Source: Symsagittifera roscoffensis (taxonomy: Eukaryota > Xenacoelomorpha > Acoela > Convolutidae). Taken from it: a stretch of 64,000 bases of DNA. A model generated the notes under the pieces. It did not search any database, was not told the origin of the DNA, and saw only the letters and a list, made by a program, of their open reading frames with translations. The stretch lies in assembly GCF_963678635.1 (NCBI RefSeq), contig NC_087063.1, positions 6,106,386-6,170,385 on the forward strand, given 5' to 3'. Of the stretch, positions 1 through 13,705 are shown piece after piece. The first letter of the stretch is position 1. Every line of letters begins with the position of its first letter. The position numbers and the translations under genes are program-made.

Positions 1-1119
1 ACGAGGGAAAAAATGTTTGAATAGATATCCCGCAGTGAGGTTCCATGGACAATAATCGATAATAATCGATTTTCGTGGTCAAAATTGTTGCCAATATAAT
101 CAATTGTATTTCACTTTGGGACCACACAATCGATTAAAATATATTATAATTCACTTTGTTCAATAAATTAAATCGATTATATTACATTTAAAATCGATTT
201 GATGGATTATATTGGTTCAATGGTTTGTAGTCTTTCAATAAATGTTGAACAATTAGCAGTTTTTTCTGCATTACACACAACATTCACTTATGATGGATTA
301 AAGTGATTTCCGTTCTGTTTGTTTTATTATTGATTAGTAATCCATTATGATCAATTATTTTAGAATTTCTTTCATGGAACTTTACTGCAGGATATTATCT
401 AACTGCTGGTGTGTGATATGTGTCTCTCTTATCGTGTTTTTCAAATTCTTTCACAGCTGTACTTAGATTTGCTAATTTCTCAATTTGTTTTGAAACTAAA
501 ATTAAATCGTCAAATTTTTCAAAAAATCTCAACTCCAGAATTGAGTTACGAACTGATGGTTTTTAGTTATTTCTTCGTCGCAATTCCTCATTTGAAAGCT
601 CATCAAAATCTATCTATACATTTTAATATTTTCTAAAACTTGTTTAATTTTCAAGTAAAATCTTCAAGTAAACGCTTCAAGGTTGTTTGCCATTTATTTG
701 TTTCCAAGTTTTTTTTGAGTTTTCTTAAGGATATGTACCGATCTTCAAGATTATTGGCACGATTTTGTTAAGTTTTAAAAAACATTTTTTCAAGATTTTC
801 AAAGATTCAGAATTTTTAAAAATTTGCAAATATTGGTCGATTTGAGCTGAATTGAAACAGAACGCTCGTGTATCGAGATTAAACTAACAGAATCAAATTT
901 TATCTACTCTTTCAAAATTTAATCAAGGAAACAGTTTAATATTTCCCTATGGAAAAACCAAACTGATGTATTTTGGGTCTAATAATACAATAATTCAAAA
1001 TTTGGCTGGGAAAGTTAGGGTAAATTGGTTTAAATTCTGTGCGAAATCAAGTCTCCGCTTTTGTGCTCATAATTGTTGTTTTTATTTTCCAAGAAACAAC
1101 AAAGTGTTGGGCTAGGTTG

Positions 1120-1335
1120 TGTTTGACGGTGCTTTTGCAGCCTCTTATAGGTATTGATGTCTTGAGCTCAAAATAAAAAAAAATTATATGTGTGAATTTT
1201 TGCGAAGATGTAGGGGTTTGAAAATTGTCAATTTGGCCAACTTAGGATAACTAATAGATTCTATAATTCCCAAATTATGCAATTTATTCAAATTATGCAA
1301 ATAAAATAGCCGATCAGAAAATTGAACAATAAATC
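1120..1335 (+). repeat. Dispersed repeat family R1, fragment A
   Basis: This stretch shares an ordered set of phrases with sequence near 13.3, 60.65 and 61.15 kb: a 'tcttgagctcaaaataaaa' block, then '..ggggtttgaaaattg', 'ttggccaacttagga' and a run related to 'gcgcgattNgattc'. The order and spacing are kept, so this is a real interspersed repeat. It covers only the left half of the family and ends in unrelated DNA. I see no coding capacity. Confidence 0.55.
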
Positions 1336-1740
1336 TATTAACATGGCTGAATCATTTTAATAAGAGACCTTTCATTAGGTCATCTTGTCCCGTTTTGCAA
1401 CAAAAAATGCAAATTTGGTTAAATGATCTATGTAAAATTTTTAAACATCCTCCGTTGGGTACGGTTATGCTTTAAACCACAACCCATGAACGGTGAGACA
1501 AGGTTTTATTTTCTTAGCAATTGAGTAGTAAACTTTTTTCTATTTAAAATTATTATTTTTTTGATTTTCATTACGAGGTAGTTTAGAAATAAACATTATC
1601 TGGAGAAAAAACAGAAGTCAGTTCACTGCTCAACAAGACAAACATGCTTTGAGTATACGCAACAGCCATTGCAATGCACTACAACGCAAAATAACACCCG
1701 TTAGAATAAGTTATATTGCTAAAACTATTCGAAAGTTTCA

Positions 1741-1803
1741 AGTCATGTGGTCTAGTAGTTAGCACAACAGTCTACACAATGGCACATCGATGGTTTGAGA
1801 CCC
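1741..1803 (+). repeat. tRNA-derived SINE head (A-box/B-box-like)
   Basis: TGGTCTAGTAGTTAGC resembles a tRNA D-arm (Pol III A box). About 30 nt downstream GGTTTGAGACC resembles the T-arm B box (GGTTCGANTCC) with one key C lost. No convincing acceptor stem or anticodon arm forms, so this is not a functional tRNA gene. A degraded tRNA-derived SINE is the simplest reading. Confidence 0.35.
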
Positions 1804-3788
1804 AACAAAAGAGTTTGTTCTAGCTGTAAGAAGCCTAGATTCAGCTAATTTTTAATCAGAAACATGATGACAAATGAAAAACTTTAAGAAAATTTCTGCT
1901 TTATTTCAACATTTCATGAAGAATTTCTGACCCGAAGTTTAGATTAGATATAAAGTGTTTCAGGTCAGAAATAAAGATTTTTTTCGGTACGGGTAAGACG
2001 AGTTAGTCATGAAATTACCTAGAACACCATTTTTGATCACTTTTCTGATCCCGCTTTGATGGTAAGGTAACTAAAGCAAGTTTTTCAAGCAATTACTATT
2101 GACAATAAAATCGGATCTTTCTACAGTCACAGGACAAGGAAGTTTTAAAATGAACGAACTTTTTCTTACGCTTCGTTCGTTTTCTCTGCAAATATTTATG
2201 ATACAGGTTTCAAAATTTGCCAAAAAACTGATGTAATTATTTGAAAGGGCCTAACTAGGCCAAACTTTGAAAAATCTTGTTTTGAAGGCTTAAATTAACC
2301 ATCATCCCAACTAGTTTTAGAGGTGCTCTTGCTGACAAACAATAAAACAAAATGTAAATTTAAGGGCTCAAATGAGTTCTTTAGTAAGCTGACGAGCTTG
2401 AATTACTCATTATATTAGTTAAAATTGACAAATAACAAATTTAACAAAGTTACTTGGTCCTGAAACTCTGTCCTGAAACACTGGAGCTAGTTATGATATG
2501 CTGGCTAATATACGCCTTCAAAACAAGATATCTCAACTTTTGGCCCGGTTAAGCCCTTTCAAATTATTTCATATACTTTTTGTAAAAATTTGAACCCTGT
2601 ATCTTAAATAGTTCCAGAGAAAACGAACAAAACGTGAAAAAAGTTCGTTCATTTTCTCGATGAAGTCAAAAAGTTGCCAGTTCTATGTCCGGTGACTGTA
2701 ATTAAACATTTCAATATATCTTAGCTTTACGACTCCCAGACCTGCCTTTTTAAACATAATTTCCCATTTTAGACTTGGTTACTGTTTCAATCAATAACGT
2801 ATGGCTCTTTTTGAAGTCATCAATCATTTTCATGTGACGTTTTCAGGTGTCGCTTAACTTCTGAATTTGAAGCGATTTCAAGGCTCAAGATTCAAAAGTG
2901 ACTGAAAAGGCTTGAAATTTATCTCAAGGGCCATTTTGTAGTTATTAGGGGCATAATTCAATTGCATCGATTTTATCAAAATTGACAAAAAAAGGTTTCA
3001 AAATGTTGAATTGGTGCTGAAAGTATATCTTTGATATCAAAAAACCGGCTCCTTTCCACTCCCCCCCCCCAACATTTGAGTTTCCAGTTTGAAAAACTGT
3101 TTGAATGGTGTCATAAAGTAATAAAATTCAGCATGGTGAACAAACTAACTATTTTAAACCTTTTCATGCTTAAGTTTGTATCATCACGCATTTAGTCATA
3201 ATGACACGTAGGACAATTAAGAAAACTAAAAATTTGAAATGTGGGAGGGAAAGTTGGAAAGAGCTTAGAAACTTTCAGCGCGATAACCATCGGGCGTTTT
3301 TATAAACAGTTCGTAAAGTCTGTAACACGGTAGCGGCAAGCTCGCAACCCGAATCAGCCCGATTGTGGGTATTGCCTACCGAATTAATCGAAAAATAAAC
3401 TGATGAATTGTTTTGAAAACGGGACAAAACATGCTGGTATATCAAAATAAATTGGTCTATTATCTTACCAAATCTGTCTATTTTCAGTATGTTGCGTTGG
3501 TTTGATCACAAGCACAAGAAAGAGTTTCTAGCATGATGAAATCGATTTAACCCATTTCATGTTCGTCGTTATAATTTTAGAACCGCGTGAAATTATCGAT
3601 TTTTTTCTTGAGATTCAGTATTCAGAGATGCGTATCTCGATCAGCTAATTGAAAAAATATTGAATTCAAGAGACAAATATTGTAACCACTTAAAACATAA
3701 AAGACACCGCAAAAAATAAGAATTACATTTAAAATGCACCACGGACAGATTGTCTCAATCAATCAATTTTTTAGTTCATTGAACTTCC

Positions 3789-5241
3789 TTAATGTCTCGA
3801 CGCAAAATGATTCGGCGAATGCGAATCAATCATAACGCCAGAGTCTTCGTTTTCCTTTTTGCATGTCGTATTCTGAAGACGCAGCTCGTCATTTTTTACA
3901 CTAGCCGACGTCTCCGAGTTGTCGGATCCGTCATTCTTACAGCTTCTCGGAGAAATCAAATCTCCCAGTTTGATCGAGGGTTCAGTTACAAATGAATTGT
4001 TTCGTTTCTCGGCCTCTCGTTTCCGGGTCGTACGTCGATGTCGCCGGCCACGGTGTTCGTATTTTGCTCGGTAGTAGCTGAAAACCGAGTCGTCCGAAGA
4101 CATGACTTGGATCCGAGCCATCGCTCGAGTATTCATCGGTGTGTTGACTACCGCAAATGCGTCAGCTCGGCTCTCGTTGTCTCCAGCGACTCGTCCTCGA
4201 CACAGTACGTTATAAATTTCGTCCGAAGTCGTGAGTCTTGATGGCGAGTAGTTAATCATGTTTTTTCGTCTTTGTCGTCGCGCTTGTTTATTATACTGAT
4301 GGTGAAAATAATTATGATAACTGTACTCAACTTTGGCGTGGTTACTGCTGCTAGTTAAATAACTAGGGCTTCTTGCGTAATTTCCCACCCAGTTTTTTGG
4401 TCTTTTTACTCGTCGAGAATCTTTGTTGTCGAAATCTTTAGCCCAGTGGGGGGTATTAATCGGGCATTTTACAATACTTCCCGAACCGAGCGTCATGTCT
4501 TCGGGTAAGTATGCGACAAACTTAGTAGAACAGCCGCTATTATAACTACTACTAACTAACGTTTCTGGTTTACCCGAATATGATGAACGATTCAAAGAAC
4601 TCGGTCGCAAAAATTTTGAACCTTCTTTGGTTGTTCTTGTGTCTGAAGTACAGCATTTATTTGCGTCAGCAATTTTCGTCCGACGAAATTGTCGGACGAT
4701 TGAGCAAAGTTCTTTGTTGCCGCAATTTTCAGAACAGCGAGATTTAAATTGGCACTGCTGAAAACCTTGAGAAAACTTCGAGGGCGTTATTTGAACAGGT
4801 GAATTGTCACTTGCTTGGATATTTGAACCATCTTCTGGCGGAAACTGGGCATTGAAAGAGACCAAATTTTGATTTTTCTTGGTATAAATACTGCTCGAGT
4901 TATGCTTGTACCTCGAAATAAGTTTGCTGAAAGTTTGGACACAATTTTTAGGAGAATCACTTTCGCTATTCAAGTCTAAATTAGTTGTTGGATTAGTGTA
5001 GTTTGTTACAAAATTGAACGGTGAATTTTCAGTTGATCCACTTTTGCTCATACTTTGAACTGGTTTTTGAGGTGGCTTTGAAGGACTTTTTGAAGGACTT
5101 TCGCGAGGCGGGTCTGATGGTGTGAAAAATTTCTTTTCGTTTTCACTATCGTGGTTGAAAAAAAGTTGGTTGTTTTCTTTCGTAACTCCAGCATGTTGGT
5201 TCACAAACGAGAGTGGTCGATTGTTGTTGTTGTGACAAGAG
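3789..5241 (-). CDS. Long coding exon, Ser/Lys/Arg-rich disordered protein (unrecognised)
   Basis: One frame is open on the minus strand from 5282 down to a stop at 3789-3791, which is far too long to be chance in this AT-rich DNA. The local base composition is richer in G+C and CpG than the flanks. No ATG lies near the 5' end: the first in-frame ATG is at 5051, and the codon at 5204 is GTG. A good minus-strand 3' splice site (TTTTGCGTTTAG at 5242-5253) would start the exon at 5241, so this is probably the last, long coding exon of a spliced gene. The product starts with a Pro/Ser/Lys-rich stretch, has a Cys-rich segment in the middle (SRCSENCGNKELCS) and several strongly basic clusters (RRQRRK, RGRRHRRTTRKR) that could be nuclear-localisation or nucleic-acid-binding segments. 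No signal peptide, membrane segment or known domain is visible. Function unknown. Confidence 0.6.
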
Positions 5242-5267
5242 CTAAACGCAAAAGAGATATTACTAGA

Positions 5268-5346
5268 ACAATGGTCAAAAGATTAACGTCTAACCCGAAC
5301 AGGAGGAAGGTAGCGGTTCGAGTCCCGCAATTACCAGCGGGAGGTG
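5268..5346 (+). repeat. tRNA-like sequence with perfect B box
   Basis: GGTTCGAGTCCCGC is a perfect Pol III B box inside a T-arm-like hairpin, and TGGTCAAAAGATTAAC about 35 nt upstream looks like a D-arm/A box. No acceptor stem closes the cloverleaf, so it is more likely a SINE head or tRNA pseudogene than a tRNA gene. It sits just 5' of the long minus-strand exon. A second, weaker B-box-like match (GGTTCGAATCTC) lies at 5690-5701. Confidence 0.35.
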
Positions 5347-8300
5347 ACTCAATTCTTAGTGACTCAAGTGACTCAATTTTCAGCATAGAAAATAGTAAAG
5401 AAAGTTCATATATGTTTTTAGGTCGAATAAATTAACTTTCCAGCTTTCTCAAAACACTATAAAGACCCTATTTTGCCGAATTATTCTGCGCTGCAGGCGA
5501 TTTTTTGAACAAAAAAGTAGGCCAAACGTGCCGTTTTGGGGCACTTAATGAGCTGTTTTGGCCAAAAAATTGCGTTTGTTCGGCGCGCGATTCTCAAACG
5601 TGGTATGTATTGAAGCCGAATGAATTTTTAGAAATTTTAAAACGTCAACCATCAAAAATGCATGTGTTAAAATAGTAGGGGCGTTCTATGGTTCGAATCT
5701 CTGAGAGGAACATCCCCCTTCCTTACCTAGTGCATTCTTGAAAAGCATTAAAAAATTCTGTGCCATTGACATTTTAATTCAAACAATTCCTCTTAATTAA
5801 AAAAAGATTTGTGTCAAAAACACGGAAGTTTTAACAATTACGGGGCTTGAGGAATTCTTAGGGCTTTGTGAATGGTAAAAATTAGGCTTAGTGTTTACCA
5901 TCAAAAAGACGACCTATTTGATTGAAAACCCCTCATTGTTGGATAAACACCGAATGTTTGAGTGATGCCATCATCCTTCAAAAAGTCAGAGGCATTGTTT
6001 ATACTGGAGTCACAATTTCCATTAAAGGGAAGTCTTTTTGTTTACAAATGCCCTTTTCATTAGCTAGGGGGATAAAAAGGGCGGAAATCGATTATATGGC
6101 AGCATCAAAAAACTAATTTATTGATCAAAACATCAAAACATCGCCAACAGACACTTGGAAAAGAGTCAGTGAACGCAAGTAACCACCAAAAAAAATTTCG
6201 AATTTCCACAGAAAAAAATGGATGGCCTGAAAGTTCTTGGATTTTCTAGAACAATTTAAAATTGATGAGACTTTTAAAATAAAATTAACCCAAGTTGAAA
6301 AAAGTGGATCAATCAGTAGATATAGTTTTTATTTTGCTCGAAAATCTTATAAAAAATCCTTTTTTGAAGCTAGAAGTCGATCGCGTTTTTCTGGACTTTT
6401 ACACTTTTTCTGTTCGAAAGTGGCGTTTGCCTTCCTTTTAACAAAGTAAAAGAAGCAATCTAAAAAAAATCAAAACTCAAAACGCGAAAAAGTACATTTG
6501 AATGACAAAACCAAAAAAAAAAATCATCGCAATCTATATACGAGCCTATAGATTCAACGCGTCTTAGCCAAGCTTATTAAGAAAAAAGAAAAATTCTTAG
6601 CCAAAACTGAAAATTCCAGCGTTGATTACTGAACAAAACAAAAACGGTTTCAAACAAAGATTTTAAATTTTTTTCTGGAGTTTACTGCGTATTAAAAAAT
6701 CAATTTTGATCCTTGATATATTTCTAACGACAAAATTGCAATAGTAAGTTTTTATGTAAGGTTGATACTAGGCCAATTGGGTGTTCATGATAAAATAGGG
6801 TTTTCATACTTTTCATACAGTTTTGATCATACAATCTATGAAAAAATACGTATCATAAAACTTTCATACACTTTTTTATATACTTCGAACTAACTATTTT
6901 TTCATTCCATAGAGTTGTATGATATGTTTTTCGCTCAATTTCTGTATTTTTAAAGAAAATTTGAGTGTCACAGAACCGAATACTTTGATATTCTAAAGGT
7001 ATTTTACCAAAGTTTAAATATTGGCTGCGGTTAATTTGTGACGTGCTTTATTTATCATATCTAGTTTTCCGGCAAAAAAATTCAAGTTATAATTTTTGGA
7101 TCGTGCCATAATTTCTATTATCAATCTCGCAAAACGTTAAGCGAGCTGCGTTGGACACTATTTTGCTTCTTAAGATCACTATTTTAACAATTGTTCATAA
7201 TCTGCACCAAGTTACTCGCAGTTGTTTTTAAAACTTATAAAATTGAACGGAATCTTTTGAGAAGTTGCCTATGCAGTGCTTTAGCAAATGCTATTCACTT
7301 TTTCAGTAAACAGAGTTAAAATACAAGTTAAACAAGACTGCTCGTATATCAGTGCAAAGCCCTGAATGTTCCGACTGTCTCTTAAGTCATATCGAATGAT
7401 TTTTGGTAAAATAAAAAAATAAAATCTATAAATTTTGGACAAAGTTTGAAATGTTGAGTCGTACGAAGTTAAGACTACCAATCCAATTAGCTAGCCTCAA
7501 TTCAGTTTAGAACGATTTTTTTGTGCGGGATAATTCGCAACGCATAAATAATTCGCGTTACAATCTCAGCATTATGCAGTTTGGCAATTTTCAAACCTTC
7601 AGAACTTTACAAAAAATAGTCGGAGATGAAAATTTTTTTTCGACATTTGAACTTAGGAAGTCGATACCTCCAATGAATAATAAAAAAGTTATGCTGAAAT
7701 TTATTATTTAGATCGGTGAAAATTGACTGAATCAAAAAACCACATAGATCATAATTATTCCGTTTTTTTTTTCGAAAGTCGGAACAAAAATTTGAATAGA
7801 TGCAACTCCAGAGCAATTCACTGAAAACAAATTCAGATATGTCGCGATCTTCCCAGAACCAAAACAGGAACTTTCTGAGAAAACCTCTCACTGTTTTTTG
7901 GCGCGATGACCACTAAAATTTTCATTGCGTTTTGTCAACTTTGTTGTAGGTTTTCTGCTAAAAGCATTCGGTGACAATTCGTTTTTATGGTTTTCTATGA
8001 TCTTTTTGGTTGAAAGTTTTCCATCATTTTGCCAAAATTACAAAAAACTAAATTGATTTTAAAAAAGTTTATTAGCCTTTTCCATTCATCAACCATTGTA
8101 GAAAAAATTGCATTGAAGAAAATCTCGAAAAAGTGTTTAATTGGGATGGCTTTTGTTCATAATTAAAAATGCAAGGGCCTGATTGTCTGGTATGAATGAA
8201 TGCAACCAAAAACAAGCAAACCCAATTTTATTTTAACCAAACGCTGAACTGATTGTTACATGAAATAATCGTTTTTCCCATTTTTGTTCTTTAATTTCGA

Positions 8301-8994
8301 ACTTTTAAAAAATATATCTGAAATTTCATCTCAGGGAAAATTTTATCTTCGAAAACCTTCCAAAGGCACCACTACAACTGGTTTGACCAAGTTTCGATGT
8401 TCTATCAAAAAAAAAGTAGACGGAGATTTCCTAAATTCTGAAAAATTGTTATGCCGTGAGTTTAAAATTCAAAATGGTTTTCATAATCATAATAAAGTGT
8501 TTTCATATCAGAGATTATTCCACAGACATTTGTGATTTTACATAATTCTGATATGCAAGGACATCAAAAGGCCCAATATGTTTAGTCATGTGATGCCCTT
8601 ACTAAGCAGTACACTTTGTGAAGAAGTACTAAGAAGTACCACGAAGTTTCTACTGTAAACAATTATCAGTTGTCCAAACCCTACAACACCTTCTTTTAGA
8701 AATAAAGATCTATCGTTTCTTTTTTAATTGTGATGTAAAAATTGCGAAATTATGAAAAAATTGTCGTATTGACTATTATTAAGATTGCTGACTGTATCAG
8801 CAAAATCTTCAAAAAAAAAATTTGGAAAAAAATTGTATAGTTTTCTTATCCTTACACCTATTATTTTTGGATTTTTACCAGTGAAATTATTCGTTGGTTT
8901 GGTTTTTCTAACACTTTTATGTTTCAATATCTCAATCTCCGAGTCCAAAATTGAGTTTTTTAGGAATTCAGATTTTAAGTCCTTCCGTAAAAGC
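5347..8994. other. AT-rich intergenic DNA
   Basis: Apart from the isolated B-box-like match at 5690, I see no gene, RNA or clear element. The short frames here have low-complexity A/T-driven composition (runs of K, N, F, L) and no splice-supported exon shape. Confidence 0.5.
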
Positions 8995-9201
8995 TTAACT
9001 AAAGTTTTGAAAATCTCGTATATGTGAAATTACTTCAATGAGCATATCTTGGTTTAATTTCATTTCAAGTTTTTGCAGAGATCTTTTATTAGCTGAGCTG
9101 TAGTACACTATAAGCCCGTATTGCCGTACTGGCTGAATATGACTGAAATAGGTTTTAATTAGTTGTGCTGTCCTTAGTACGTCACGTAATCTGTAGAGCA
9201 A
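8995..9201 (-). pseudogene. LINE reverse transcriptase C-terminal relic
   Basis: The 68-codon minus-strand frame reads like the region just after the RT palm of Jockey/CR1-like non-LTR retrotransposons. It has a basic 'L..VLRTAQLIKTYFSHIQP' helix, then 'YGLIVYYSS' (family pattern Y..hIxP.hxYGhxhW) and an L..L..N...L segment. No RT palm motifs are found next to it, and it has no start or poly(A) context, so it is a 5'- and 3'-truncated relic. The assignment rests on pattern resemblance only. Confidence 0.45.
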
Positions 9202-12200
9202 CCCACAAAAATTATTCGTTTTTTTTTGACGAGAAAGTTAATATGAAAATTGAAATCTTATTTTGAGTCTATGTGATTGCCCAAATATATAGTATAGAGG
9301 ACTTTTGAACGGTTATTTATCATCGGTTCTTACTTTTAAATTGTCTATTCCAATGATTATTTCCCTTGAGTTACCTTATGCGCAGTTTGTTCTTTCTTTT
9401 GACTTTTAAGCTGGGATTTAACGCGGATCTGATGTTTTCGTCAAACTGAACTGAGCTATTTCTTGTATCTTATTATGTATTTGTTAGTCGTTAAAATCAT
9501 AATTTTGTATTGAATACAGCGTGTAAGGAATATTTTTTAAAATCACGACAAAAAATGGCAAAAAATTAAAAGTTGTTCCTTTTTTACTTTTGTTTGCAAT
9601 TTTTACTATCCAAAATCATTTCGCAGAGGTCAATTTCATTGGAAAAAAGCAATGTTTCTTGCTGATACAATCAGTTTTGTTTCTTTCAAGCTGTTCTGCC
9701 ACATTTTGTTTTCTTTGGTTTTTATTCAAATGAGATCTTGTGATACAAAACGTACTTTAGCTTATATGAACAATCTCCCCCCATAAATAGACCAAGTGAA
9801 CAGCCTGTCCCATGAAACAAAACAAAAAATTGAAGCAGTAAGCCTGCAGGTACTATGCTCAAACCTGGTTGGCTAAAATTAAGAATTTGATTTAAGGGAG
9901 CGATTGTTCACATGCTATCGAACTTTTTCGTTAACAGTTTTCTAGAAACGGGATGCAAATCCTCCTACCGCCTGTTTCCAGGGATGTTAACGAGTTTTAA
10001 ATCTACTTTTTCTTGTAGAATCGAGAGTGCAGTGCCTTGACCTTCTAAATTAAAAAAGAAACTATTTTATCTATTTCACTTGGCTAAAAAGGGGCTCAAT
10101 AAAGTTATCTTTTGAAGCAAATCAAACAGCCTGTGAAGTTTATTCAGGTCACTTTTTTGATCGAAACTGGATCAATTTCTGTTTTTGCAATTTTTCTGAC
10201 ATTTATACAACCGGTAGTATGCAAATGGCATTCATTCAGAAGGGGAAAAATAAAAGGGCGATTTTGATAAATGGATACTAGGCTGAAGGTACTTCCAGAC
10301 GCTTAAGCCATGTCAGTTGCACTTGTTAGCGCCGCTTTACTGAGACAGATAAAAAGCACTTTGATTAGGCTAGCATTTGTTGTAAACCCTACATTTAACT
10401 GCTTAAACACAGGTTAATAATCAAGCAGATTTTCAGACTGCAAGGGGAAAATTAAAACTGACAGCGGTAATCTCAGATCAACAGGGGTTTCTTCAGCCTA
10501 CGAGGGAACTTAGAGGGAATTAAATCTTGGCTGAAATCGACAGAACGCTTTCCTGTCACCCCTTTGCCAGAATGGAATCACCCTCAACTTAAAACCCCTT
10601 TAAAAGGCCTTCCAGGAAAAGTTCTTCCCCTGCGACTTCAAGTTCTCTTCAAGTTCAGATAAAACCTCAGATTAGATTTTAAAAACATTCAAAATTGAAG
10701 CTCCAATTTGGAAAAACAATTGTTCCACGAACAATCAATTCAGCTTGTGATCAGTCTGAATTGGGATTTTTTGTCTTCAGTTGTAGTTGTGCATACCAGA
10801 CAATCAGACAATTGCTACTTCATTATGAACAAAAGCAGTCGGCTGACTTATACATCTTTTCAAGATTTTATCACCAGTAACTTTAATTGCATGGAAACAT
10901 TTCGAAATTATTTCTCCGTCGGCAAAAAAATTTGGAAAATTTTCTTCCAAATTGTTTTGGTCGTCATAGGCCGCACTCGCAAATCAAGTTTGTTTTTCTT
11001 ACGAAAAATTATTATAAATAAGTTAAGTAGGAGAGCTTATGTCTTTCCAAAGACCTGAATCCTTAAATTTCTCAGTGAACTGTCAAAAAAATTTGAACTT
11101 TTGTCTAAAAATCAAGTATTTTCAGAGATAATTTGCGTCAAGATATCAAAAATATACAAAACGCATATGTTAATTGGTGGCTATTCTCAAGGTCGAGGGA
11201 CCAAATGATGGACAACTCTCAACCAATCAGATCATAGAAAATCTCAAGAAATTCTTTTTTTTCCGAACGCTTCGTGCAAATCGACTTTTTAATTTTTAAA
11301 ACAATTTTTGGGAGGAGAATTGGTATCCCAAAGTGGCTTCCGCATCCCAAATTAGCGGAACTTGCCATTTTACAGCACCGTAAATTTAAAAAAATTGATA
11401 GAAGGTGGAAAAACTTTTTCAATTTTGACCTCAACTCAAACACATCAAAATCTTTCAGACTGTAGTAAAAAAATATCCGGTAAGCAATTGCTTGTTGAAA
11501 AACTAAAACGGTCCGAAGAAAACAAAGCTGCGCTGAGAACAATATTTCACCACATAATTCGAAATTTGGAACAATGGCTAGAAAAACTATATATTAACAG
11601 AACCAAAGCAACTACAAAAATGTTTTTTTTTTCATAGCTTTATAATCAAGCAAGATTCAAATCAAGCAATTTACTAGATAATTTTTGAGCTATTTTGCTC
11701 TATTCACCAAATTAAACAGTATTTCGAACAAATTTTCAAACTGATAATTACGTTTTTTTTTAAATAATTTTATGCTAGTTATATCCTTAAATTATCATGT
11801 GAACGCTCGCCACTCCGCCAAACTTGAAAAAAAAACTTAAGCAGCGAAGCCAATATGCAAACTCTTAAATTCTGATTGGGTAAAAAACTTTATTTGTAAC
11901 CAAGTGGGTAATCTCCTCCCTTAATTGATTTAAGGGAACATTTTACTTAGCTTCCTATGTTTTAATTGCTAAGAATTTGCATTTTTTTTATTGTTGCGCT
12001 TTGTGATTTTTGAAAATCATGGTTTCTTATTGCTAGTTTAAGATCTACACTTTGTAAGCCAACTTTTCTGAAAGACCTCTTTCATTTATTTGGAGTTTTT
12101 TTAGTTCTTTGAAAGTAGCGTGATAAGTTTTCTTATAAAATGTAAGTTTCAGATAAGTATTATAAATTTCAAATAAAATTTTAAAAATTGTAAACAAAAT

Positions 12201-12539
12201 GACAGTTCTAATCTGGTAAAAATTATTTATTTTAAATTTTTTTTTAATTAGTGCAAAATACCAGCTTAAAAATTTGTTGGTTTTCTGATATTTTAATATG
12301 CTTTTTGAAACTTGCAATTGGTAATTAGGTCAGGGTAAAAGTAAAATGCTATGTGATCTGATTCTGTTTTTTTTTTCACTTTACATACCACGTAGACATG
12401 TTTCTTAAGGTTTCTTTTTGTATAACTTAATTAGTATCCTTTTTTGAATAATTTTATTAAATTTGGTAGACTAATAGGAGTTTCTTTAGTTTTCCCCCCT
12501 ATGGTAGTTAGTTAAGAAAAACCACTGTTAAAAAAATTA
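9202..12539. other. AT-rich intergenic DNA
   Basis: Mostly low-complexity A/T. A slightly more G+C-rich patch at 10250-10640 is not open in any frame over a useful length and matches nothing I recognise. No gene is called. Confidence 0.5.
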
Positions 12540-12599
12540 GTCAATGGTTGAGCAGATGCGGATTTTGTACCTCTTTAAAAACTCCGCCACCATTTTTGC

Positions 12600-12890
12600 A
12601 TAAACATCACTAAGAGCTGAGCAGTTTCTATGAGTCTGTGTCTTAGAAATCGTTCCAAATTGGTTGAAGGAAGCTTTTTTGCCATTATTTGTAGCTGATT
12701 ATTTATAGTTGATTTGTTACTAGGAGCAAAATTTATCACTTTGTACTTCAAATGGCGTGTGGGCGGATGATTTTCAGAATTTTTTTTTTTAAATATTTCC
12801 TTTTTCCATGTTATTACTGCTCCATAGATGACCTTAAAAGGTACTCGGAACATTTAGGGCTTCGCCCTGATACAAGCAGTTTTGTTCAAA
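12600..12890 (+). repeat. Dispersed repeat family R1, fragment B
   Basis: Phrases such as 'gttccaaattggttgaagg', 'atcactttgta', 'cgtgtggg', 'catgttattactgctcc' and 'gggcttcg' occur here and again, in the same order, at 13450-13700. This is the right half of the R1 family, about 820 bp upstream of a fuller copy in the same orientation. Confidence 0.6.
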
Positions 12891-13214
12891 TTAGTTTTCT
12901 AAAACTCGTTTTAGCTAAATTTAATCCGTTAAACTATTGCAAAAAAAACTTTTGGATAGCAAAGAAAGGTCAAATAAGTATATTTTGCCAAAGTTTAAAG
13001 CCAATTTTTTCTAAAGTTAACCGAAGTATGGTTTTTTTTTCTGGTCAAGAGACTGTGTCTTTGTATAGAAAAATTCACAAACTCTCTTGAATCAGCAAAA
13101 GGGTCAGACTTTTTATAGAAACTTAAAAAAAACGACAATGAAATGATTACTACCAATTTTTAAAAAAATTACCATGAAACAAGTAAAAAAACACATACTA
13201 TTTTTTTGTTCCGA

Positions 13215-13705
13215 CTTTTATACTTTTCTTCAGACAAATTACGACTTTTTATTTAGCTATTTTTTATGGAATTTTTTAATATCATTCGAAAGCTATCGTT
13301 TTCCTGAGCTTAAATTTGAGAAGATATTTCACCTGTGATCATTTTCTGTAAAATTATGAGGGTTTAAAGATTGCCATTTTGGCCAATTTGGGAGAGTTAA
13401 CTCTCGATCTGATTCGCGCTATTAACGCGTAAGCGGAGATTTAAACCGTCTTAGAAATTGTTCCAATTTGGTTGAAGGAAGTTGTTTGCCATTATTGATT
13501 TGTTAATAGCAGCAAAATCTATCACTTTGTATTTAACATGACGTGTGGGGGATTCTTTTACAAAAATCTCAAATTTTTCTTTAAAAAAGTTTAAATTTAT
13601 TTTATTACATTTAAATTTTTCATGTTATTACTGCTCCATAGACCTTAAAAAGCAGTCGGAACATTCAGGGCTTCGCTTTGAGACGAGCAGTCTTGTCTTC
13701 GATTT
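13215..13705 (+). repeat. Dispersed repeat family R1, fullest copy
   Basis: This copy joins the left half (as at 1.1, 60.6 and 61.1 kb: 'cctgagctt..', 'gattgccattttggccaat', 'cgcgctattaacgcg', 'aagcggagattt') to the right half (as at 12.6 kb). It therefore defines a unit of about 490 bp. There are no long terminal repeats, no clear TIRs and no ORF. It may be a LINE 3' end, a non-autonomous element or a segmental repeat. Confidence 0.6.

Larger units (their letters stand above)
1..3788. other. AT-rich intergenic DNA
   Basis: No coding exon is visible. The first 240 bases are rich in the motif ATCGAT. A fragment of a dispersed repeat (about 1120-1335) and a tRNA-like SINE head (about 1741-1803) are listed separately. 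A C-run lies near 3060. The rest is low-complexity A/T-rich sequence. Confidence 0.6.

Noticed and set aside
5922-6116. Small plus-strand ORF of 64 codons
   Set aside because: No splice support, no composition contrast and no recognisable sequence.
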